Source: Semisulcospira habei
Lineage: Eukaryota > Mollusca > Gastropoda > Semisulcospiridae
Direction of reading: 5' to 3'
Assembly: GCA_036245525.1 (NCBI GenBank)
Contig: BTPG01000005.1
Span: forward strand, 181,956,245-182,020,244
DNA: 64,000 bases
The position numbers and the translations under genes were made by a program. The notes beneath the pieces were generated by a model, which saw only the letters and a program-made list of their open reading frames with translations, was not told the origin of the DNA and ran no database searches. This document shows positions 1 through 10,279 of the stretch, piece after piece; the stretch's first letter is position 1; every line of letters starts with the position of its first letter.

Positions 1-117
1 GTAGCACCATCGTGGTGGCCTTGATCTTAGGTCTTCCCTTTGTTGACCGTGTAGCACCATCGTGGTGGCCTTGATCTTAGGTCTTCCCTTTGTTGACCGT
101 GTAGCACCATCGTGTTG
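1..117. repeat. 50-bp tandem repeat, about 2.3 units
   Basis: Two identical 50-bp units starting GTAGCACCATCGTGGTGGCC are followed by a partial third that diverges after the CCATCGTG motif. The array probably continues beyond the left edge. No hairpin or coding signal is visible. Confidence 0.9.
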
Positions 118-249
118 GCGCATCATCATCATCCAAATGCGTTTAACTTGTGATTGTGAATGGTTTTGTTATGTGTGTTTTAGTTGTATGTGTGTGTAGA
201 TTAAGTTTTGTTTTAAAGGTAGTGAGATTCTGCAAATACATTTTTTTGG

Positions 250-301
250 TAACGCGCTTAGATCCCACTGCTCCTGGGGATTCAGCGCGATATAAATGCT
301 C

Positions 302-356
<55 letters not shown>

Positions 357-372
357 TATTATTATTATTATG
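250..372 (+). mobile_element. SINE/LINE 3' tail with (TTA)n
   Basis: The stretch reads CGCGCTTAGATCCC, then GCGCGATATAAATGCTC, then about 70 bp of (TTA)n. The 'GCGC-ATATAAAT' block followed by ATT repeats recurs at 20.0, 24.4, 29.9, 39.3, 51.8 and 57.7 kb, where it ends LINE or SINE copies. I read this as a 5'-truncated retroposon. Confidence 0.6.
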
Positions 373-496
373 TTAACTGCGCTGATCTCAGCCAAAAAGA
401 GGGCTACATTCTCATGAGCCCCTACACTGCAAGGGCACATTATATTTAGTGCTGCATGCAGGTTGAGTGACAAAACAAAAACGGAATTGTGTCGTA

Positions 497-533
497 ACTG
501 ACTTTCCAAGCGTGTTTCTGTTTTCGTTGGGAT
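497..533. repeat. Family N half-palindrome
   Basis: Contains AAGCGTGTTTCTG and TTCGTTGGGATG, the right arm of the N palindromes seen at 6.63 and 34.43 kb. No opposing arm is visible here. Confidence 0.4.
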
Positions 534-819
534 GCAGTCACCTTTCTAGTCTATGAAAAGAAAACAGTAAAAAGTAAATCTGACAAATTTGTGGGGGTTT
601 TGTTTGTTTGTTTGCTTGCTTAGTAATCTGTTTGTTTGTCTGCTTGGGAATGGCTTTTTGCAGCATTTTTTTAAGCGTTAATAATAAACAACGAATTGTC
701 TCTCTGTCTGCCTGTGTATATCTTGCACCTTGTAGATTGCCCCAGACCTTTTCCAATCGCACGTCCTTTCAGTGTCTGAGTGACAGTCAGTGTCAGGTCT
801 CTCCTGAAACCTGCACCCA

Positions 820-881
820 CAAGAGGCATAGATCTTCCTGAACCCCTGCATGCAGGGCTCATGAGGACCTATGCCTCTTGC
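820..881. repeat. Family A hairpin
   Basis: Arms CAAGAGGCATAGATCTTC and GAGGACCTATGCCTCTTG surround the apex CCCCTGCATGCAGGG. The arms have several mismatches, so this is a diverged copy. Confidence 0.8.
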
Positions 882-1100
882 TCACAAGGACTAAAGTCAT
901 TTATGTTCACGTCCCATCAAGGAGGAGCCCATCGCTTGTCAGCAAAGAACCGTCTTTTTATTGGAGACACTTGTTAGTCTAGTGGTGTCTAGGGTCGGAC
1001 TACAAACACTCGCAGGCCTAACCCGGACTTCCTCTGTCTGTGGACAGGAATGGACTAAATAGGACAGATATCACAATGCAAGTGGTATACATTGTCATTA

Positions 1101-1137
1101 GGCCCTGCAGGGGCTCATGAGAATCTATGCCTCTTAC
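1101..1137. repeat. Family A right arm only
   Basis: CCTGCAGGGGCTCATGAG followed by AATCTATGCCTCTT matches the apex and right arm of family A. The left arm is missing. Confidence 0.65.
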
Positions 1138-1320
1138 AGATGGAAGGTACTCGGTGAAGAAAATCAACAGGGCGGGGTGAACTGCTACTTACATCTCCTA
1201 TTCTGGCTGTGTTGACATAGGTACGATGGCTTGACCTTCCCCATCTATCTGAAATCGTTTGACAACCTTTGCTTGAGGACTTTTTCGGTAAATAAGGATA
1301 AAATCAATTTTGCCTCCAAT

Positions 1321-1402
1321 AGGCATAGATCCTCAAGGGGGCTCATGAGGATCTATGTCTGTTGAGGGTTTGTCTGCAGAGGATTCATGTGGATCTATGT
1401 TT
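1321..1402. repeat. Family A hairpin with shortened apex plus extra half-arm
   Basis: AGGCATAGATCCTCA and TGAGGATCTATG are separated by only a short AGGGGGCTCA apex, so the usual CCCCGC stem is lost. A second degenerate right arm (GATTCATGTGGATCTATG) follows at 1380. Confidence 0.7.
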
Positions 1403-1439
1403 TTGTGGAAGTGGTATTTACAACTGTGAGACAGTATCT

Positions 1440-1880
1440 TATAAGATGGCTAAATTAGATTTGATGGCTATATTTCATTTGATTGGATACGAAAGTCAGA
1501 TGGTATGGAATAAGCCCAACTGATTGGATACAAAAGTCACATGGTATGGTATAAGCTGACTGGATGACACAGTTAGTTACACGATGATATTATAAAATCT
1601 TTTTTTTTTTTTTACAAAATTTGACAAAATGAGAAAAATAGCATGTTACATGAGCACAGCTGATTGGAAGCAACAGCTACACGAGATGTACACATTGAGT
1701 AAGTCAAGATTTGATTGGATGCAAGAGTTACACGATGAACTGATTTGTGATGACAAGATTTGATTGGATGCATGCGTTCCCGACGTGTTTTCAATATAGT
1801 GAAATACAGGTTGATGGAGTAGAGCTGTCGTATGATGTACGTCGCGAGCTTCGTAAGAAAGGACTTGACTGGATTTGACA
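1440..1880. repeat. Degenerate tandem repeat with GATTGGAT core
   Basis: TGATTGGATAC or TGATTGGATGC recurs at irregular ~40-60 bp intervals, followed by AAAGTCA or GAGTTACACGATG. The copies are strongly diverged. Open frames across this stretch are incidental. Confidence 0.6.
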
Positions 1881-1989
1881 AGTAAAACAGACTTATGTTT
1901 TTCTGGACTGTACGATATCATTCCAAAACGCGACTGTCAAGCGTGTAAATGCAGACTCAGTCAGTTGCAACACAATACTTGTATTAATA

Positions 1990-2035
1990 ACATTGTGTTG
2001 TACCTGTCTCTTCTAAGCGTGTTTCTTTCTTTGTT
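1990..2035. repeat. Family N half-palindrome
   Basis: TTGTGTTGTACCTGTC followed by TAAGCGTGTTTCTTTC is the same half-arm as at 34.48 and 41.67 kb. Confidence 0.4.
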
Positions 2036-2190
2036 GTGATGACTTGTTCTCTATTCTCGACTGTGCTGGAAATGAGGGCATATTTTCCGAATGAAAACAC
2101 GCACACTGCAGCGTTTTTTCACGCAGTAGTATTTTGTCAATACTTTGGGGGCGGTTTCATCCTTATGCCGTGTGCTTCATAAGCAAAGAC

Positions 2191-2404
2191 TTAACCCTTT
2201 TAGCCCCGAGTCCCTACAGCAGGAGATTGATTGACAATGATAATTCAAGCGTAGTGCCAGATTAGCTTGGCGCTTTCAAGCGCCAAGCTAATCTGGAACT
2301 ACCCTTGAATTATCATGGTGAAGCCATCTCCTGCAACTGGTACATAGTCGTTAGGTAACACCTTTAAAATTTGAGAAGTGGGACCTTGGGGCTGAAAGGG
2401 TTAG
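2191..2404. mobile_element. Family B TTAA-type MITE
   Basis: Begins TTAACCCTTTTAGCCCC and ends GGGGCTGAAAGGGTTAG. The central hairpin GCCAGATTAGCTTGGCGC/GCGCCAAGCTAATCTGG is flanked by GATAATTCAAG and CTTGAATTATC. The right target TTAA has decayed to TTAG. The TTAA termini suggest a non-autonomous piggyBac-like element; no transposase is present. Confidence 0.85.
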
Positions 2405-2529
2405 CAGGATTTGAAAAGTAAAACTGACATACTTTATTCTTGTGCCGGAAATAATGACATCTTTGGCCCATGAAAGCACGCCCCCTCACGCAGTAGTATT
2501 TCGTCAATACTTTGAGAGCGGTTTCTTCT

Positions 2530-2610
2530 TCTGTGTGCTGAGTCTGTGATTTGGGGCTTTACGGCCCTGCTGAAGGGCCGTAAGGCCCAAAATCACAGAT
2601 CCGCACACTT
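2530..2610. repeat. Family C hairpin
   Basis: Arms GTGTGCTGAGTCTGTGATTT and AAATCACAGATCCGCACAC carry the central stem TTACGGCCCT/AGGGCCGTAA. It is among the better-preserved C copies. Confidence 0.85.
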
Positions 2611-3060
2611 GTTTTTCACCTCTCGATTGCTTTTTCATACATTGTATTTGTGGCCACAGTGCCTCCTCATCACGGCGCATCCGGCCCGAGACATTAGGTA
2701 TTCATGGGAGATGCCACCACCTTCCTCAGAGACAGGTGTTTCCATGCTAATCACAGGAGACGTGGTGAGCAGTCTCGTGGTCTCATGGTTAACACCCTAC
2801 AGCCTCCTCTAGCAGAGGTGCGGTCAAATATGGGTTGCTATGTGAAGGTAAAATTCAGTAATGAAAAGTCTATTTTTGTGAAAACTGATTTTTTTTTTCA
2901 TTGCACATACAGCAAGCTGATTTATTTTTGTGAAAAGCGAGATAAAAAAAATAAAATTGGTAGAACAGTGAACAATGTAATAGTATACAATGAAAATCGT
3001 CCTTGTCCTTTGCCTTCACGGGACAGAGGGCCTGTCAGTACCAGTTTGGAAGGTTTTCTA

Positions 3061-3152
3061 TTAATCTTTCTGCTTTTGGTAACGTGTTTGGTCGAGGTGA
3101 TTCCTATAGGAATCACCTCGACCAAACACGCTACCGACAGCCAAAGGGTTAA
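3061..3152. mobile_element. Family D TTAA-type hairpin MITE
   Basis: Starts TTAATCTTTCTGC and ends CGACAGCCAAAGGGTTAA. The core GGTCGAGGTGATTCC/GGAATCACCTCGACC is perfectly paired around TATA. The arm variant GAGGTG/CACCTC replaces the commoner GCGATG/CATCGC on both sides. Confidence 0.85.
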
Positions 3153-3329
3153 CTAAAGTCCTAAAAAAAAAAGAATGATCAATGTTAACTTACACTGTTT
3201 TGAGTATTTTCTTGCCCGTGATGTTCAGTGTTAGCGGGTTGATATTCGCCAGGCTGCGCCAGCTGTAAGAACTCATGTGGATCTATGCCTATTGCAGATG
3301 AAATAGTTTGGTTGAAGGACAGCTTGTGG

Positions 3330-3695
3330 GTAGGAAAGGGGTGGGGGTGGGGGTGGGAGGTGGGGGTGGGGAGGGGCGACAGATACTTTCACAGACTGAA
3401 CCTTCTCTTCTCACGCAGAACAAACTTATATTTACAAGCCCTTGGAGTTGTATAAGTTAGAGCCTCCCCGGTCTGCGGGTTCTCATCAGATCCTATGCCA
3501 CTTGCAGAGCAGAGGTTTTCAATCTTGTGAACTCCATTTTGTGGAAAGCGAGATTTTCATTGTAATACAATAACAATCTCTCTTTACACAAAAATAGAAT
3601 TACTTCACATGACAGTGCTTGCTGAGGAGAGGGGGTGGGGTGGGGCTTTGGATGGTGTGTGTGGGGGGGGGGGGAGGGTGGGGAGTGGGAGGGCG
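3330..3695 (+). repeat. G-rich tracts flanking a degenerate A half-arm
   Basis: GGGTGGGGGTGGGGGTGGG near 3340 and an uninterrupted G run near 3668 are simple G-rich tracts able in principle to form quadruplexes. A poor A right arm (TCTCATCAGATCCTATGCC) lies at 3480-3500. No gene is supported. Confidence 0.6.
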
Positions 3696-4164
3696 ATGGA
3701 AGTTTTGAAATACTTATTTTCTTGGCAAGCAATGCAAATTTTGTCTCTACTTTTGGCATTGTCAGTTACAAAAGATACAACAAAATCTCACGAATTTCCG
3801 GTTTCGGTCCCGTAGTTGGCACAGAGATTCATGCACCGAAAGGTCGTAGAGCATCACTGATAATTTACGTGTGTGGCCCTCAGTAGCGGAGGGGTAAATG
3901 ATTCCACAGGCTGGTGGCGTACGCTCATGCAATTTACTTCAGCTACTTTTGTGACCCTAAGAGTGAGGAGACGAGGTGATGCAAAATTGCTCCAAAAATT
4001 TGCTCAAAATCACGTGCTCAGCTTTGTCCTTGAAGGACAAAACAACTTTCTTTTAATTGTTCTTGAATCTGAGCACACTAAGCTCTAACGACGAAATCCC
4101 CGTGTTAATAGTACTCATTTGAACTGAGGCGATACATTGATCATGATAGTCGAAGTGTGGTGCC

Positions 4165-4260
4165 TTTAGCTTGACACTGATAGTTCAAGGATGGTGTCAG
4201 AATGGCTTGGCGCCTACTCTAGGCGCCAAGCCATTCTGGCATCATCCTTTTGTCGTTTCA
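4165..4260. mobile_element. Family G hairpin core
   Basis: GTGTCAGAATGGCTTGGCGC and GCGCCAAGCCATTCTGGCAT pair around a short apex. The variant AATGGC/GCCATT (usually AATAGC/GCTATT) is mirrored in both arms. TTAA ends are not recognisable. Confidence 0.8.
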
Positions 4261-4858
4261 TCTCACGTCGTATATCAGGGCTGGACGTCTTAATATAATT
4301 CATGCGAAAGAGTTGAGCAACCTTTTAGTGATCGTTGAAAAACTTCCTAAAAGGTTTCTTAACTTTTGAGCATGATTATATTTTGTGAGTCATCTGCACG
4401 TGATATCGGATGAAAAAAATCCAACCACTAAACCAGTGAGGGCTCCAAACTGATTCGAAGGGCATTCACCCTTTTTGTCGCTTGTCACAACACTTTTAGA
4501 CCCTGAATATGACATAAAATGAATTCCACATCACAAAAAGAAAAGGACAATGACGCCGAACTACAGTATCTAATGAAAGGAAACAAAATTCATCACATAT
4601 TTTCACAGCAAACGCATACAGAGACCGAGTATGATAATATAAAAATTGTGTAAAACATCATCGCGTTTTTTTTTTCCAGAACACAGTAATAAACATGACA
4701 GCACGGATGTACAATTTCTAATGAACGAAGGCACATTTATGGCGTATCGCCAAAGCAAAGGCTAAAACGACAAACGTTTCAGATGAAATTTATAAAAAAA
4801 AAGATGATTGTTTGTCTTCAAAGCATAATGACACACAAAATGTAGAGCATAGTGAAGA

Positions 4859-4896
<38 letters not shown>
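4859..4896. repeat. (TAA)n microsatellite
   Basis: An uninterrupted AAT/TAA repeat, possibly the tail of a minus-strand retroposon, though no GCGC tail block is clear next to it. Confidence 0.85.
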
Positions 4897-4943
4897 TAAA
4901 AGTGATGGCATATCTCCAAAGCAAAAGGGCAAAATGACACACC

Positions 4944-5053
4944 CCAGTAGCAAAACGACTTCGGTCCCACGACGGGCGCAGTGGGCCGGCGGCACAGCTG
5001 TGCTCGGGCATACTGCGGCCGTCGTGGGCCCGAGGACGTTTGCTCACTGGGCT
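4944..5053. repeat. Family E hairpin
   Basis: AGTAGCAAAACGACTTCGG and CCGAGGACGTTTGCTCACTG form imperfect outer arms. CCACGACGG/CCGTCGTGG and CACAGCTGTG form the inner stem. GC-rich. Confidence 0.75.
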
Positions 5054-5189
5054 GGAGCTGCAGGTCCGGTCGAAATGATCATAATATAAAAAGAGGCGCA
5101 ACGTAAAAGGAAGCATCCCCATAAAAGTTATTATTCAGAATGGCTCCGAAAAGGGTTTTCCGTCGTGCATGCATTATTGATTGCTTGGG

Positions 5190-5480
5190 GAAATGATTTT
5201 CCTTGTTATTTTCCTGTTCTGCGCTGTAGCGAAGGACACGTGCCTGCAAGAGACATAGATACTCATGAGCCCCCGCATTCGCGGGGGCTCATGAGGATCT
5301 CTGCCTCTTTGTTGGCCTTTCTTTAGTTCAGTCTCTGCTTCTTTTTTGTGTTCCAGAATTTCCTTCTCATTTTCCTGTTCTGAGCTGTAGGAAAGGGCAT
5401 GTGTCTGCAAGAAGCATAGATCCTCATGGGCCCCAGCATTGGCGGAGGCTTATGGGGATCTATGCCTCTTGTTGGCATTT
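5190..5480. repeat. ~162-bp tandem duplication carrying two family A hairpins
   Basis: TTTTCCTGTTCTG-GCTGTAG occurs at 5211 and 5373, each followed by an A hairpin (5247-5311 and 5407-5471). The first hairpin is strong, with stem CCCCCGCATTCGCGGGGG. The second is diverged. The duplication unit includes the whole hairpin and flanking DNA. Confidence 0.8.
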
Positions 5481-5583
5481 GTTCAGTATCTGATTCTGTG
5501 AAGTCTCAGGGTTTCCACTGGGATTGCAATATACGATAGTAGGCACACAGATGTGATGAATTACAAAAAAAAAAAAAAGAAAA

Positions 5584-5834
5584 AAGGATGACATCCTTTG
5601 TTGCAATAGGGATACAGTCTTGCTGAGTACAATATAGCATGCCATCCTCTGTTACAATAGGAACACAGAGATAAATCAGGATACTATCTTAACTGCAAGA
5701 GGCATAGATCTTCATGGCCCCAGCAAAATGCGGGGGCTCATAAAAAAACTAAACCTCTTGCGGGTGATACACTTTGTGCCGCCTACAGTGGTTCATGAGC
5801 ATCTGTGTTTTTCATGCGGATCTATGCCTCTTGT
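5584..5834. repeat. Short duplication and degenerate family A hairpin
   Basis: GATGACATCCTTTGTTGCAA and ATGCCATCCTCTGTTACAA are a short direct repeat. At 5695-5761 an A copy has an intact left arm, but its right arm is degraded to CATAAAAAAACTAAACCTC. Another A right arm lies at 5805-5832. Confidence 0.65.
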
Positions 5835-6154
5835 GAATGCCGTGAACGTTTTGTGCCGCAGACAGTGGGGCTTGAACATCTGTGTATTTCTGCCAAGGAA
5901 TTTTGTCACACTTGTCGTCAGTTTTACAGGACGCCCGATGATTGCAGCTTGTTGCCAGAGGAAGTCTGTTTTACAGTTACAGCATGAAAAAGAGCTCATC
6001 AGAACCTCTTCATCCTGTAGGCAGAAGGTTATCATCCGTTTTACTCATTATGGGATGCGTGAGAGCATGACAGAACATGACGTTGATCGAGTTATCAAAG
6101 ATTTCCTGTCCACTTTGTTTTACTTATTGAACTTGTCCTTCTGAAGACACCCCA

Positions 6155-6312
6155 GCGACAGATGGTCGTGGCAGTTCAATGGTTGTGCCAGATTAGCTTG
6201 GCGCCCGATGGGCGCCAAGCTAATCTGGCACAGCCTTTGAACCATCATGGCCGACGGGCCTGACGCCCAGCTAATCTGGCTGAGCCCTGTCACTTTCACG
6301 GCCGAGCCGTCT
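6155..6312. mobile_element. Family B hairpin, diverged
   Basis: GTTGTGCCAGATTAGCTTGG and CCAAGCTAATCTGGCACAGC pair around GCGCCCGATGGGCGC. A second truncated arm, CCCAGCTAATCTGGC, follows at 6261, so part of the element has been duplicated. No TTAA ends are seen. Confidence 0.75.
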
Positions 6313-6430
6313 CCCGCATATTCCTTCCTATTCCTGTTTTTTTTGGTTCCCCCTAACACATTATGTGATCAAGGACTATAATTTTTAGTTTCTAGAGAAG
6401 TATTGTTTTAAGCTTAGTATTTTATAAAAG

Positions 6431-6539
<109 letters not shown>

Positions 6540-6627
6540 TCAGACTCAGACTCAGACAGTTCAGACAAAATGTCCATAGAGATAGAGAGAGCCCGGAGGG
6601 AGAGAGGAGAATTGACTGTTTCAGTAA

Positions 6628-6735
6628 AATTTGGAGCGAAGCAAGAAACACGCTTAGATTTAAAAGGACAGTCACAACGCAATTTTGTTTGTAATTGCCC
6701 TTTGTAAGCGCGTTTCTGTCTTCGTTGGGTTCTTT
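6628..6735. repeat. Family N palindrome
   Basis: CGAAGCAAGAAACACGCTTA on the left pairs imperfectly with TAAGCGCGTTTCTGTCTTCG on the right. GGACAGTCACAACGC and TTGTAATTGCCC lie inside. A further CACGCTTGGCAGTCACC fragment follows at 6783 after a short (TTA)n. Confidence 0.65.
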
Positions 6736-7167
6736 GCATTTAACACGCTATTTAATGCGCTTATTATTATTATTATTATTAACACGCTTGGCAGTCACCT
6801 TTTCGGTGTGTCCCATTAAGTAAAATTTGGTATTGTGGATTCCAGAGCGCCAGGTTTGGCCGGTGGCGTAAAGGCCGCCGCACCACAAATCTTTTTATTG
6901 GCAGTGTCGAGGCATGAAGTGTTTCAGATGATTCCGAAAATGTCGCATTTCTTTTGCTCGTCAGTACATTGTGTATATATATTAGTATATTTCGTAATTT
7001 ATAAAATCTTACCAACGCCCCTTAGATTCAGGTTTCATTTTATTCAAAATAGGTGCGCCACCAATATAAATTCAGGACCAGCCTTTAAAATTTATTTCAG
7101 TTTTACAATGTTGAAAAAGGTACTTTTTTTTTTTTTACACTACCACAGATGTTACACGGTGTATAGA

Positions 7168-7291
7168 GTCCCCCCGCCCCCCCCCCCGCCCCCCCCCCGC
7201 CCCCCCCGCCCCCCCCGCCCCCCCCGCCCCCCCGCCCCCCCCCGTCCCCCCCCCCGTCCCCCCGCCCCCCCTCGCCCCTCGCCCCCCGCCA
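7168..7291. repeat. C-rich tract with regularly spaced CG steps
   Basis: About 120 bp of CCCCCC(C)G units, almost pure C on the plus strand. The predicted Pro/Arg-rich and Gly-rich frames are low-complexity artefacts. It could form i-motif or G-quadruplex structures. Confidence 0.9.
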
Positions 7292-7599
7292 CCTATCAGT
7301 ATCCGGTAATTTTGCCGCATGCAACATGTTGCAAGCGAGTTTCGAGGCCCCCCTCCCCTCCCGTTCCCCACGACTACACCCAACCCCACCACTCCAGCCC
7401 TTTCTGTCTCTCTGCTGGGAAGAAACAAGAGTTTGTCTTTATTTGTGAGGCCGTGATGTGCGAGTGCCCACGCGCAGAATGGTTTCGTATTTACTCACAG
7501 ACCTGCAGCGAACATCCCTCCGGCGTACTCCGCCTTGGGCAAATCAGCGTGCCAGCATGAGACGTTATAGAAAGCCTTGACTGTCGCTCCGTTTTCAAG

Positions 7600-7722
7600 G
7601 GGCATAGGATCACATGAGCCTCGGCACTGCAGGGGTTCATGAAAACTAAGTAAGTAAGAGCCCTTCGGGCCGACGTCGGCCGCAGTTGGCCCTCGCAACC
7701 GATGTCGGCCCGTTGGCTGTTA
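7600..7722. repeat. Family A half-arm followed by family E hairpin
   Basis: GGGGCATAGGATCACATGAG at 7599 is a degraded A arm. At 7658-7722 an E copy reads CTTCGGGCCGACGTCGGCC and later CCGATGTCGGCCCG. The E stem is shortened. Confidence 0.65.
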
Positions 7723-8010
7723 CTTATTGGGCTATGTTACTGACTGGGTGGGTTTTGTTACTGACTGGCCTATGTGACCTGCTGGACTATGTGGCTAACT
7801 GGGCTATGTGACTAACTGGGTGTGACTAACTTGGCTATGTGACTAACTGGGCTGTGTGACTAACTGGGTGTGACTAACTGGGCTATGTGACTAACTGGGC
7901 TATTGGACTTAAATTACAGTACTATGTGACTTACTGGGCTATGTTACTTACTGGGCTATGTTACTTAAATTACTGGGCTATGTGACTTACTGGGCTACGT
8001 GTCTCTGGCT
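7722..8010. repeat. ~17-bp degenerate minisatellite next to an E element
   Basis: Units close to GTGACTAACTGGGCTAT repeat about 15 times with indels. The sequence immediately right of E copies elsewhere (TTGCTCACTGGGCT at 5036) resembles this unit, so the array may have been seeded by the E flank. Confidence 0.75.
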
Positions 8011-8039
8011 TCCAGTAATCAAAGGTCCGTAAGTCGTGT

Positions 8040-8500
8040 ATATTTTGTTTCAAGCATTCAAGAGGTCTGTTGAAACTTATGCCCTTTGCCGTCCAGGGTT
8101 CAAGGGGTCATGAACATCCACCTGGCTTGAGGGACTCCAGGGCCCATGAGGATCTCCACCTCGTGTTTCTAGGATTCAAGGGTCATGTAGCTCTATCTTG
8201 CTTCAAGGTTGTAAAGGCATATTTTGGAAACCTTTGCTTTTTAGTTCCAGGATTTTAAGAGGTCTGTGAGAGTCTGTGTGTTGCTTCAAGTATTGAGAGG
8301 CTCATGAGGATCTATGCTCCCCCGTGTCTCTATGAATCGGGGGATGTGAGGACCTTGGGGATGTCTTAGCTCCAAGCACTGTTGCTTCTAGAATTTAAGG
8401 GTTCATGCGGACGGTCTGTGTCTTGCTTCAGACATTCACGGGCTCCTGACGATGCCTGCTTCCTGTTTATAAGGTTCAAGGGTTATGTGAACCTTTGGGA
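8040..8500. repeat. Degenerate array of family A-like right arms
   Basis: Five or more ~60-70 bp units contain a CAAG-ATTCAAGGG motif, then GTCATGA or CTCATGAGGATCT, then TTGCTTC. GGCTCATGAGGATCTATG at 8291 is identical to the family A right arm. This looks like tandem amplification of a single hairpin arm followed by divergence. Confidence 0.6.
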
Positions 8501-8625
8501 CGTCTTTGCTCCAAGCATTCGAGGACGTCTTTGCTCCAAGCATTCGAGGACGTCTTTGCTCCAAGCATTTGAGGACGTCTTTGCTCCAAGCATTCGAGGA
8601 CGTCTTTGCTCCAAGCATTCGAGGG
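8501..8625. repeat. 25-bp minisatellite, 5 units
   Basis: Five units of 25 bp built from CGTCTTTGCTCCAAGCATTC plus GAGGA, with one C/T difference in the third. It is continuous with the A-arm array on its left and ends ~35 bp before an E hairpin. Confidence 0.95.
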
Positions 8626-8654
8626 GCCCACGCACCGTTTGCTCCGTGGATTCA

Positions 8655-8735
8655 AAGTAGCAAAACGTCTTCGGGCAGCAAACCGTCTTCGGGCCCACTA
8701 CGGCCGTCGTGGGCCCGAAGACGGTTTGCTCCTGC
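8655..8735. repeat. Family E hairpin
   Basis: GCAAACCGTCTTCGGGCCCA and TGGGCCCGAAGACGGTTTGC pair perfectly around CTACGGCCGTCG. A partial duplicate of the left arm (AAAACGTCTTCGGGC) precedes it. Confidence 0.9.
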
Positions 8736-9107
8736 GGATGGAGATCTATATTTTGGGGCTTGGACCGGTACTTTTTACTTCCAGTATACAGTTGCTCGCG
8801 AGGATCTATGGCATTTGTAGAGTTACCGAAAAGCGTTTTCCTGTGTTATTTGCAGAGGGAAAACTAGGGCGTTTCATCAAGTGTAGCAAATCATCGGCAG
8901 CGTGATGGATGGAAATACTCGCGTAAACGGTCGATATATCGGAAACGTCATGCCCAAACTGAACCAGAGACTACCAGTCTTCGTCTTATTTGCCGTCTGG
9001 TGCGTTTTAATCATGCGAAAGGAAAGACCACTTTGTTTGCGCACGCGGAACGTCTCGTATGTTTATTACGTCACACACATAGTTATGTGACGTAGTACCC
9101 ATTCCTT

Positions 9108-9241
9108 TGTACATGCGAAAAGAACGAGGGTGACTGCTTGTACAAAGGATTGATTGATTGATTGTACATCGGGACGTTAAGCAATGTACAATCAATCAAT
9201 CAATCATTTGTACATGCAGTCACCCTCGTTCTTTTCGTATA
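9108..9241. repeat. Long palindrome around a LINE-like 3' tail
   Basis: GCGAAAAGAACGAGGGTGAC and GTCACCCTCGTTCTTTTCG are inverted arms about 60 bp long in total, continuing through TTGTACAAA and GATTGATTGATTG. The apex TCGGGACGTTAAGCA is nearly identical to the retroposon end at 31.76 kb. A preceding small palindrome, TACGTCACA/TATGTGACGTA, lies at 9067. Confidence 0.85.
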
Positions 9242-9341
9242 ATGGTATAAATAGACGATTTCAGTAAATCAGAAGCAGATAACAACCCCCCCCCCCCCCA
9301 ACAACAACAACAACAACTAAGCGTCTGTTGACGCAACCAGT

Positions 9342-9399
9342 AGATTAAAAGCCCGGACAAACATGCGATATCGCATGTTTGTCCGGGCTTTTAATCCAC
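9342..9399. repeat. Perfect 54-bp palindrome
   Basis: GATTAAAAGCCCGGACAAAC and GTTTGTCCGGGCTTTTAATC pair exactly, meeting at ATGCGATATCGCAT with no loop. No other copy is in the window. Confidence 0.95.
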
Positions 9400-9764
9400 T
9401 GTTTTCGTCTCTTATTAACCATGGCTACTCTGGACTGGTGTCTGGACCCAGCCTGCAGGCCCGACGCGGCCCCCAGATAGCCACAGGCAAACCACTGAGA
9501 GCCCGCTTCGACCCCACCTCGGTACTCGTGGGCTTGTCGGCTGGATCCCTCGCTTGAAGCTGCAGCCTATGGCCTGAGAAACGACCTGAGGTAACCAGAC
9601 ACTACCATCATTGTCTGCCAAATCACGGCAGTGTCGTCGCCACCAGTACAATAGGAAGTGTTCGGCTGTAAGGCCTTGAGTTCAGCCTGTACTGAATCGA
9701 AGTGAACGTGGAGTGCTGAAGAAGCTCAGCAAAGTTGTGGCGTCCATCAACCATCCCTATCTAC

Positions 9765-9830
9765 ACAAAAGGCATAGATGCTCATGAGCCCGTGCTTTAG
9801 CACGGACTCATGAGAATCTATGCCTCTTGC
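9765..9830. repeat. Family A hairpin, altered apex
   Basis: Arms AAGGCATAGATGCTCATGAG and CTCATGAGAATCTATGCC. The apex is CCGTGCTTTAGCACGG instead of CCCCGC/GCGGGG, with the change made in both strands of the stem. Confidence 0.9.
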
Positions 9831-10151
9831 ATATGATGCACTGCGACCCTATTCCCTCGGGTCTCCAATCATTTTACGTAGGTATTCACTAGCGCCTCAA
9901 AGCGATCGAAAGGGTCGGGGCAGCGGGTCCCGGGCGGGGGGTTAGGGCTTGGGGTTCAGGGGGTCAGACCGCAGAGGATCGCTCAAACTGCCGTAATGTC
10001 TGCAGGTCACGACAGTGGCGCCACCTTTTGGGGTTTCGGGTTCCTATCCCCGAACCGTCTGGTTGACTATGCGGTCAGCTTTTGGCCCACGATCGATGAC
10101 TTGGTTTGTCTGAGGGGTTGGAGATGTTAGCTAATGGCGAAGTCAAGGCCG

Positions 10152-10200
10152 GCAAGAGGCATAGATTCTCATGAGCCCCTATGAGACTCTATGCCTCTTG
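10152..10200. repeat. Family A hairpin, apex deleted
   Basis: GCAAGAGGCATAGATTCTCA is followed after only 7 bp by TATGAGACTCTATGCCTCTT. The CCCCGC stem is lost. Confidence 0.85.
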
Positions 10201-10279
10201 GGGATGGGAATGGGTGACAGTGATTTTTCGTCTCAACTTTTTTTTTCAATTTACCTGAGCAAGTTGACAAAACTCGATA

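Noticed and set aside
2704..3156. 150-codon plus-strand frame
   Set aside because: Its last third is the D hairpin and the rest shows no domain or consistent composition.
7103..7560. Pro/Arg-rich 241-codon frame and Gly-rich antisense frames
   Set aside because: They cross the C-rich tract at 7168-7291; the remainder has no recognised domain.
9900..10080. GC-rich stretch with GGGTCCCGGGCGGGGGGTTAG as a possible promoter or CpG island
   Set aside because: No downstream gene, initiator or TATA-like arrangement can be supported. It may be retroelement debris (GTGGCGCCACCTTTTGG).
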